Below, one piece after another: positions 1 through 4,261 of a stretch of DNA of 6,916 nucleotides. The DNA is from Devosia equisanguinis (GTDB lineage: Bacteria > Pseudomonadota > Alphaproteobacteria > Rhizobiales > Hyphomicrobiaceae). A program made the position numbers and the translations under genes. The notes under the pieces are model-generated. The model searched no databases and was not told where the DNA came from. It saw only the letters and a program-made list of their open reading frames with translations. The stretch spans positions 1 to 6,916 of the forward strand of contig CAMDMH010000162.1 in NCBI GenBank assembly GCA_945901835.1, read 5' to 3'. The stretch's first letter is position 1; every line of letters starts with the position of its first letter.

Positions 1-12
1 CGAGGAACAGGA

Positions 13-792
13 ATGATTGTAAATGAACCTGAATTCATCGAGGTCGGCAACGGTGCGGCGGCGCGACGTATCGCGTATCTGAAGCAGGACGGGGGATCGC
101 CCGGGCTGCTGTGGCTGCAGGGCTTCAAGTCGGACATGGTGAGTACCAAGGCGTCGGCGCTCGCGGATTGGGCCGCGGCGCGGAAACTCGCGCTGACGCG
201 TTTCGACTATTCGGGGCACGGCCAATCCGGTGGCCGGTTCGAGGATGGAACGCTCGGCCGCTGGATCGAGGAGGCGCGCGCGGTCTTCGAGCGGCTCACG
301 CAGGGACCGCAAATCGTCATCGGCTCGAGCATGGGGGGAGCCATAGCGCTGGCGCTGCTCAAGCGGCTGATGGCCGAGCATCCAGCGGGTGCGGCGAGGA
401 TCAAGGCGCTGGTGCTGATCGCACCGGCCTGGGACATGACCGAGGAATTGATGTGGAAGCAGTTTCCCGAGGCGATCAAGCGGGAGGTGTTGGAGAAAGG
501 CGTGTGGATGCGGCCGTCGCAGTACGGCGATCCTTATCCCATCACGCGTGGATTGATCGAGGATGGACGGCGGCATCTGATCGGGAGCGAGCGCTGGAAC
601 CCGGCGCGGCCGGTCGTGATCCTGCATGGGCGGCTCGATCCCGACGTGCCTTTCGCGCATTCGGAGAGGCTGGTTGGAAGCCTCGATGGCGGGTGGACGC
701 GGCTTGTCGAGGTGCCCGACGGCGAGCATCGGCTTTCGCGGCCGGAGGATATCGATCTACTGTTCGGGTTGATCGAGAGCGTACTCGGTTGA
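13..792 (+). CDS. Alpha/beta hydrolase, ABHD10-like serine esterase/thioesterase
   Basis: A 259-residue cytosolic alpha/beta hydrolase with no signal peptide or membrane segment. The usual landmarks are visible in order. The oxyanion-loop region LWLQGFKSDM is at 33-42 and FDYSGHGQSGG is at 64-74. The nucleophile elbow GSSMG at 104-108 makes Ser106 the likely nucleophile. HGRLDPDVP at 205-213 gives Asp209 as the likely acid, and DGEH at 236-239 gives His239 as the base. The full triad is present at normal spacing, so the enzyme should be active. Length and the LQGFKSDM-type loop resemble the bacterial relatives of ABHD10 (acyl-protein thioesterase-like), but the substrate cannot be read from the sequence. 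The ATG is preceded by GAGGA at 2-6 with a 6-base spacer, which supports this start. The next gene lies 78 bases downstream behind its own promoter-like sequence, so the two need not form an operon. The family call is firm; the subfamily is inferred. Confidence 0.93.
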   Translation: MIVNEPEFIEVGNGAAARRIAYLKQDGGSPGLLWLQGFKSDMVSTKASALADWAAARKLALTRFDYSGHGQSGGRFEDGTLGRWIEEARAVFERLTQGPQIVIGSSMGGAIALALLKRLMAEHPAGAARIKALVLIAPAWDMTEELMWKQFPEAIKREVLEKGVWMRPSQYGDPYPITRGLIEDGRRHLIGSERWNPARPVVILHGRLDPDVPFAHSERLVGSLDGGWTRLVEVPDGEHRLSRPEDIDLLFGLIESVLG

Positions 793-818
793 ATTTCAGT
801 GAGGCGGCGCGTTCTCGA

Positions 819-832
819 TTGACTTAAATCAT
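819..832 (+). promoter_or_regulatory. FNR/FixK-type box upstream of the CBS-domain gene
   Basis: TTGAC-TTAA-ATCAT is an imperfect palindrome that matches the FNR/Anr/FixK consensus TTGAT-N4-ATCAA at 8 of the 10 defined bases. C at the fifth position of the left half is common in real sites. The centre lies at 825.5, 45.5 bases before the ATG at 871. With the -10 candidate at 854-859, the predicted transcript start is near 866, which puts the box about 40.5 bases upstream, the class II activation position. It points to induction under low oxygen or a related redox signal. No binding is proven. Confidence 0.5.
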
Positions 833-853
833 ACAGCCCGAGCAGCGGTCGCA

Positions 854-859
854 TTTATT
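854..859 (+). promoter_or_regulatory. Candidate -10 element for the CBS-domain gene
   Basis: TTTATT matches 4 of 6 bases of TATAAT and sits in a locally AT-rich patch (CATTTATTG) in otherwise GC-rich DNA. It would start transcription near 866, leaving a leader of about five bases before the ATG at 871. No Shine-Dalgarno sequence is visible before that ATG, which fits an almost leaderless mRNA. Its main support is the correct distance from the FNR/FixK-like box; alone it would be weak. Confidence 0.33.
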
Positions 860-870
860 GTGACGGTGCT

Positions 871-1713
871 ATGACAAACAGGCAGCTCACTCACATCATC
901 AAGGACCAGCAGCCGCTCGTTGCCTCGGTCGAGGATACGGTGCGGAAGGCTTGTCGGAACATGCTCGATCGCGGTGCGGGGTCTGTTCTCGCTGTCGATG
1001 AGCATGGGTGCCTAAAGGGCATCTTCACGGGCCGCGATGCGGTTCGACTGCTCGCGAAGGGCGGCGATGTCGCGGATCTGACGCTCGCGAGGGCGATGAC
1101 GCGTGATCGCGTGACGGTGAATTGCGATCACCGCGCTATCGACGCATTGAAGGCGATGGATCAGGGTGGCTTCCGCCACGTGCCGGTTTTGAAGGCAGAG
1201 CGCGTGTGCGGATGTATCTCGCGCGGTGACTTCAAAGGCATGGAATTCGAGGCGTTTCACTGGCACCAGCAAGGACGGCCCGCGGCGTCGGCTGCGAACC
1301 GTTCGCTAGGCGAGATCGTGTCGGGGCAGAAGCCGCTGTGCATGCCCCCGGCGGATACGGTGCACGACGCCTGCGCCAAGATGTGGAAGCAGAAACTGGG
1401 CATCGTACTCGTCGTCGATACGAAGAAGCGCTTGAAGGGTGTGTTCACGGGGCGCGATGCACTAAGGGCGCTGGCGCGTGTCAAGGACGCGGCGGAAGCG
1501 CCGCTGACGAAGGCCATGACGAAGGAGCCCGCTACGATCTCACAGGACAAGTCGGCGATCGATGCGTTGAGGGCGATGAGCGACGGCGGGTTCCGGCATC
1601 TACCTGTCGTCGATGGCGAGCGCATTCTCGGTGTCGTCACGCGCGCGGATTTCACGGGTTTCGAGATCGATCGCCTCGAGACCGAAGAGCATCTCAAAGA
1701 GTGTCTTTGGTGA
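871..1713 (+). CDS. Four-CBS-domain protein (two tandem Bateman modules)
   Basis: A 280-residue soluble protein made almost entirely of CBS domains, with no catalytic or DNA-binding domain. It is an internal duplication. Residues about 6-130 align with about 146-268, sharing the order TxxxA..M, LKG(I/V)FTGRDA, (T/A)xAMT, AIDALxAM, GGFRHxPV and a terminal (R/A)DF. CBS1 carries GIFTGRD at 50-56 and CBS3 GVFTGRD at 190-196; CBS2 has GCISRGD at 114-120 and CBS4 GVVTRAD at 254-260. These T/S-x-x-D motifs usually contact the ribose and phosphates of adenine nucleotides, so energy or redox sensing through AMP, ADP, ATP or NAD is likely. The partner cannot be told. No Shine-Dalgarno sequence precedes the ATG, and the next methionine (residue 32) lies inside CBS1, so this start is the only sensible one. 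Regulation is probably through the FNR/FixK-like box at 819-832. Confidence 0.92.
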   Translation: MTNRQLTHIIKDQQPLVASVEDTVRKACRNMLDRGAGSVLAVDEHGCLKGIFTGRDAVRLLAKGGDVADLTLARAMTRDRVTVNCDHRAIDALKAMDQGGFRHVPVLKAERVCGCISRGDFKGMEFEAFHWHQQGRPAASAANRSLGEIVSGQKPLCMPPADTVHDACAKMWKQKLGIVLVVDTKKRLKGVFTGRDALRALARVKDAAEAPLTKAMTKEPATISQDKSAIDALRAMSDGGFRHLPVVDGERILGVVTRADFTGFEIDRLETEEHLKECLW

Positions 1714-1724
1714 GGCTTCTTGCT

Positions 1725-1761
1725 TCGAAAGGTTCGACCTGAGGCAGGCCTCACCTTTCGA
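1725..1761. terminator. Stem-loop after the CBS-domain gene
   Basis: TCGAAAGGT at 1725-1733 is the exact reverse complement of ACCTTTCGA at 1753-1761, a 9-bp stem. The 19-base loop contains a small GAGG/CCTC stem of its own. It starts 12 bases after the TGA of the CBS-domain gene, in the gap between converging genes. There is no clear T run, so it may act as an unusual intrinsic terminator or as an RNA-end-protecting hairpin. Confidence 0.42.
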
Positions 1762-1766
1762 GTGAC

Positions 1767-1797
1767 GGCGCACGTGCGCCGGGCCGCATTCGCGGCC
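1767..1797. terminator. Two adjacent GC-rich palindromes between convergent genes
   Basis: GGCGCACGTGCGCC at 1767-1780 is a perfect 14-base palindrome. It is followed by GGCCGC-attc-GCGGCC at 1782-1797, a 6-bp stem with a 4-base loop. Together with the stem at 1725-1761 they fill the gap between the convergent CBS and Bug genes, so a bidirectional stop for transcription is the simplest role. The first palindrome has no loop and could also be a protein-binding site. No T tract follows on either strand. Confidence 0.35.
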
Positions 1798-1846
1798 TGG
1801 CAGAGCGGTCAATCGGCAATCCGCACTTTGTTCCGGATCGCGGACT

Positions 1847-2851
1847 TCATTGCTGCGGCTCGATGCCGAGCGTCTTGGCCCAGCCGCTCCAGCGGACGCG
1901 TTCGGATTTGACGTAGGCCTGCATCTCGCCGGCGGACATCGGCGCACGCGGGATGAGGCCGGCCGTCGAGACGCGTTTGCGGAACTCGGTATCGGCGGTG
2001 ATCCTGGCCATTTCAGCCACGAGGCGGTCGACGACCGGTTGTGGCGTCGCCGCGGGGGCCGCGAGGATGTGCCAGGAGACAGCTTCGTAGCCGGGCTGGT
2101 TGACGGCTTCCGCCACCGTCGGCGCGTCAGGCATCGAGGGGATGCGTGCCGCCGAGGTGATCGCGAGGGCCTTCAGCTTGCCTTCCTGGACGAGGCCGAG
2201 GGCCGCACCGGTTTCCGACATCGAGGCTGCAACGTGGCCGCCGAGAACGTCAGAGATGATCTGGCCGGAGTTGCGATAGGGCACATGGTTGGCGGGAAAG
2301 CCGTGGTCGCGCTTCATCACCTCCATGACCAGATGGGGGAAGGAGCCGGTGCCCGATGTCGCGTAGGTGAGCGGTGCGGCGCCGCTAGCTTTGGCGCGGT
2401 CGATCAGATCACGGAGCGAACCGATTCCGGACGACGCATTGACGATCAGGACGAACGGCGACGTGAGGTAGATCGAAATCGGCACGAAGTCCTTGTCTGG
2501 GTCATAGTTGACTTTTTTCACGAGCACCTGGGGCGCGGACATCTGTAGCGTTGCCGAAACGAGCAAGGTGTGTCCGTCGGGCGCGGCCTTGGCGACGTTC
2601 TGGGCGGCGAGCGTCAGCGTCGCGCCCGGCTGATTCTCGACGACGACGGGTTTGCCGAGGGCCTTTGACAAGCTGTCGGCATAGGTGCGTGCGATGGTGT
2701 CCATGCCCGTGCCGGCCACGAGCGGCACGACGATGGTGATGTTCTTCGTGGGATAGTCTTGGGCGTGCACCGAGGGCGGCGATGCCGCAGCCGCGAAAGC
2801 GATGGCCAGCGCCGCATTCCAGAGCGTGCGCGTGAGCGTAGACGATGGCAT
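1847..2851 (-). CDS. Bug/TctC-family periplasmic solute-binding protein
   Basis: A 334-residue secreted binding protein of the Bug (tripartite tricarboxylate transporter receptor) family. Residues 1-30 form a Sec signal peptide: Arg8, then a hydrophobic Ala-rich core, ending SVHA before QDYP. The mature protein opens with YPTKNITIVVP and carries the family hallmarks GKPVVVENQPGA (66-77), APDGHTLL (90-97), GTGSFPHL (167-174), PYRNSGQIISDVLGGHV (191-207) and GKLKALAIT (224-232). Such proteins bind small carboxylates or amides, but the ligand cannot be predicted here. In the first ligand loop, the usual P-x-x-P-G-G-x-x-D is replaced by PLVAGTGMD (43-51), a noticeable variation. No TctA/TctB membrane genes lie in the window, so it is an orphan, as many Bug proteins are. 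The start is chosen because GGGAGG (2858-2863) sits 6 bases before this ATG and the signal peptide begins here. The frame stays open upstream to 3394, but that part runs antisense-free of any signal and overlaps the DUF547 gene on the same strand in another frame. Confidence 0.93.
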   Translation of the reverse strand: MPSSTLTRTLWNAALAIAFAAAASPPSVHAQDYPTKNITIVVPLVAGTGMDTIARTYADSLSKALGKPVVVENQPGATLTLAAQNVAKAAPDGHTLLVSATLQMSAPQVLVKKVNYDPDKDFVPISIYLTSPFVLIVNASSGIGSLRDLIDRAKASGAAPLTYATSGTGSFPHLVMEVMKRDHGFPANHVPYRNSGQIISDVLGGHVAASMSETGAALGLVQEGKLKALAITSAARIPSMPDAPTVAEAVNQPGYEAVSWHILAAPAATPQPVVDRLVAEMARITADTEFRKRVSTAGLIPRAPMSAGEMQAYVKSERVRWSGWAKTLGIEPQQ

Positions 2852-2979
2852 CGGCTGCCTCCCATTCTCGTGCTTTTGGCGCGCTTCGCGGCGCTCTTTT
2901 TCGTTGGACTTCTTGATCGGCGATAGTCTTCTGGAACTGTATGGCTTGTCCACTGTCGAAGATGGTCTCGCTGCCCGCT

Positions 2980-3765
2980 TCAGCGGCGTGCGGCGTCGAT
3001 GAGGCGCCAGTCGAACACATAGGCGTCGATCTTCTTGACCCTGGCCAGTTGCCGGCGAAGCTCCGGTGTCGCGTAGTGAGAGAGGTGGGCCATCACGGAA
3101 TTGAACCCGCCGAACTCGGCCTCGTGCCGCTGGTAGATGTGGGATGCCTCGATGCGGTCGCCCTTGAACGTGATGCCCCGCGGGTGATTGACGAAAGCCT
3201 TCGCGGCCGCGTCGAGTTGATGGTCGAGGCGCTCGGGTGTGTAGGCTTCGGGTTGCAGGTTGGGGCAGCCGAGTGCCATGCAGGACAGCGCGTAGTAGAT
3301 GCGCGGATCGCGAAACTGCGGGCGCAGGATCCTGGTGTCGATATCGTCGAGGCTCAGCGCGCGGCCTTCGACCGTCACCACGTTTGCCTTCCAAGGGCCA
3401 TCGGCAGGCTTGCCGGTGGGGTCGGGAAGCCGGATGTCGCGGATCGTCGCCACGGGGTAGCGTTCGAGCACGATCTGCAGAGACTTGGCGTTGTACAGGT
3501 TGATCCAGAACGCGATCTGCGCCTGAGACGGCATGCGAGACGGGGCGGAGCGCTCGAGGCTGTCGATGTAGGATTTCAAGCGACTGCGGCCAGCGACCTT
3601 GAATTGCGCGAACTCGACCCGGTTGATGCCGTCGGGGCGGGGTCTAACGTAGTCGCGCAGCAGCGACGTGAGCACGGAGTGGCTAACAGGAAGGGCTGCC
3701 AGAACCGGCGAGGCGCGATTGGTTTGGTCCTGGGCCGAGGGAACCAACAAGATGCCCGAGAGCAT
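2980..3765 (-). CDS. DUF547 protein, 5' end interrupted (probable pseudogene or truncated)
   Basis: From the first uninterrupted ATG this is 261 residues of a DUF547 protein, a family of unknown function with a proposed transglutaminase/papain-like fold. Family hallmarks are AFWINLYNA (85-93), RIYYALSCMALGCPNL (155-170, conserved Cys162 and Cys167), FVNHPRGI (191-198), SHIYQRHEAEFGG (208-220) and FDWRLID (251-257). The body looks intact and full length. The 5' end is not. The ATG at 3765 has no Shine-Dalgarno sequence, and its first residues (MLSGILLVPSAQDQ) look like the second half of a signal peptide. In frame upstream lies a better start at 3807, separated by a TAG at 3778-3780. The gene therefore seems to have lost its export signal, unless the stop is suppressed, a sequencing error, or translation restarts at 3765. 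A palindromic repeat abuts the ribosome-binding site. The Bug gene follows 128 bases downstream on the same strand; a functional link is not evident. Confidence 0.8.
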   Translation of the reverse strand: MLSGILLVPSAQDQTNRASPVLAALPVSHSVLTSLLRDYVRPRPDGINRVEFAQFKVAGRSRLKSYIDSLERSAPSRMPSQAQIAFWINLYNAKSLQIVLERYPVATIRDIRLPDPTGKPADGPWKANVVTVEGRALSLDDIDTRILRPQFRDPRIYYALSCMALGCPNLQPEAYTPERLDHQLDAAAKAFVNHPRGITFKGDRIEASHIYQRHEAEFGGFNSVMAHLSHYATPELRRQLARVKKIDAYVFDWRLIDAARR

Positions 3766-3807
3766 CGCCGACGCAATCTAGATGCCGAGCTTCGGCAAGG
3801 TCGGCAT
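3766..3807 (-). other. Severed signal-peptide start of the DUF547 gene, with in-frame TAG
   Basis: Reading leftward from ATG at 3807 gives MPTLPKLGI, then TAG at 3778-3780, then IASA, running straight into the MLSGILLVPSAQ of the open part. The joined text is a normal signal peptide: a basic n-region with Lys6, a hydrophobic core, and a small-residue cleavage region. Eleven of the twelve sense codons after the ATG end in G or C, as in real coding sequence here. GGGAG (3816-3820 on the plus strand as CTCCC) lies 8 bases before the ATG, whereas the ATG at 3765 has no such site. One base change from TGG, CAG, TTG or TCG would produce the TAG. Confidence 0.72.
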
Positions 3808-3819
3808 GACGGTGGCTCC

Positions 3820-3898
3820 CTAGTGTAGCGCATCAGACGTTTGGTACCCGCTCGCGGCTAGCCTCTCGACCAAACGTCAGATGCAAAAGCTACACTAG
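3820..3898 (-). repeat. CTAG-bounded foldback element, copy 1
   Basis: A 79-base imperfect palindrome. The outer arms CTAGTGTAGC (3820-3829) and GCTACACTAG (3889-3898) pair over 10 bp. The inner arms (3830-3845 and 3869-3884) pair over 16 positions with a single mismatch. Four A (3885-3888), read as TTTT on the minus strand, are unpaired in one arm only. The 23-base loop (3846-3868) contains the palindrome GGCTAGCC. By the position of the TTTT it lies in the opposite orientation to copy 2, so it is called minus here. It encodes no protein. Its left end touches the ribosome-binding site of the DUF547 gene. It resembles a small non-autonomous mobile palindrome (MITE/REP-like); no transposase is nearby. 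Confidence 0.82.
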
Positions 3899-3911
3899 AG
3901 CCCTGATGTTG

Positions 3912-3987
3912 CTAGTGTTCCTTTTGGTTCCGACATTTGCTCCGACGGTGCCGCAAGGGGAAGCAAATGTCGGAACCGGAACACTAG
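3912..3987 (+). repeat. CTAG-bounded foldback element, copy 2
   Basis: A 76-base palindrome built like copy 1. The outer arms CTAGTGTTCC (3912-3921) and GGAACACTAG (3978-3987) pair over 10 bp. TTTT (3922-3925) is unpaired in the left arm. The inner arms GGTTCCGACATTTGCT (3926-3941) and its exact complement (3962-3977) pair over 16 bp. The loop is 3942-3961. The 26 stem pairs are all Watson-Crick. It shares the CTAGTGT ends, the TTTT bulge, and GCCGC-AG-GGG-like loop bases with copy 1. Its right end lies one base before the open frame that leads into the small YgiB-like protein. Confidence 0.85.
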
Positions 3988-3988
3988 G

Positions 3989-4036
3989 GATCTTGTAAAG
4001 TGGGGCGCCGGCGGCATTGCCGCGACGTTCCTGCTC
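3989..4036 (+). other. Coding-like 5' extension of the small YgiB-like gene, no start codon
   Basis: In frame with the ATG at 4037, the bases from 3989 read DLVKWGAGGIAATFLL. This completes a membrane helix that continues as MMVFAG. Most codons after the first three end in G or C. The frame is open back to the TAG at 3896-3898, through all of element copy 2, but contains no ATG, GTG or TTG before 4037. The natural start was probably lost or displaced where the element now sits. Alternatively, translation uses a rare start such as ATT. Confidence 0.5.
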
Positions 4037-4258
4037 ATGATGGTGTTCGCTGGAACCGGCGGCGGCGGCGGTGGCCTTCTGGGTGGTCTCCTCGGCGGCT
4101 TGCTCGGCCACCACCTGGCCAACAAGGCGCGAGCCCCCTCCACGACAGCTGCAGCGCCTCACGCGGCCCCTGCTGCCGCCGCAGCAGCCACATCCTCGGT
4201 CCAGCGGGGCGGCTTCGGTTCTACGGCATCTTCGAGCGGCTTCTCGACAGGCAGTTGA
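4037..4258 (+). CDS. Small glycine/alanine-rich YgiB/DUF1190-like membrane protein, probably 5'-truncated
   Basis: Seventy-three residues from the first ATG. The order is a hydrophobic start (MMVFAG), a run of six glycines (8-13), three LLGG-type units (14-24), HHLANKA, an Ala/Pro/Thr linker (32-51), and a tail with VQRGGFGSTASSSGFSTGS. The RGGFG near the C terminus, the glycine-rich middle, and its place 3 bases before a YgiC-like gene all recall E. coli YgiB (DUF1190), which is about three times longer and also precedes ygiC. The match is from memory of the family, so the assignment is moderate. No Shine-Dalgarno sequence lies before 4037, and the membrane helix continues upstream, so this ATG is probably not the original start. 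If made, the protein would sit in the inner membrane by its N terminus. Its TGA is followed by AAC and the ATG of the next gene, so translational coupling is likely. A possible role is partner or substrate of the downstream enzyme. Confidence 0.6.
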   Translation: MMVFAGTGGGGGGLLGGLLGGLLGHHLANKARAPSTTAAAPHAAPAAAAAATSSVQRGGFGSTASSSGFSTGS

Positions 4259-4261
4259 AAC

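Noticed and set aside
2852..3394. Upstream extension of the Bug reading frame to an ATG at 3394 (515 residues in all)
   Set aside because: The extra 180 residues overlap the DUF547 coding region in another frame, have low-complexity Arg/Pro-rich sequence, and would bury the signal peptide that begins at 2851 behind a good GGGAGG.
2941..3828. Long open frame on the plus strand opposite the DUF547 gene
   Set aside because: It has no recognisable domain and is a mirror of high-GC third positions; the minus strand carries the clear DUF547 motifs.
3820..3987. CRISPR array or rho-independent terminator pair
   Set aside because: Only two units, in opposite orientation, with diverged sequence and no spacer pattern. 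They lie between divergent, not convergent, gene starts and lack T tracts outside the stems.
3906..3998. 30-residue open frame through foldback element 2, starting MLLVFLLVPTFAPTV
   Set aside because: It looks like a signal peptide by chance but lies entirely on palindromic repeat sequence, has no good ribosome-binding site, and ends at TAA with no continuation into the next gene.
4059..4110. Phase-variable repeat in the poly-glycine and LLGG stretch
   Set aside because: The GGC units and the three 12-base units are imperfect and in multiples of three, so slippage would change length but not reading frame; they are explained by the protein sequence.
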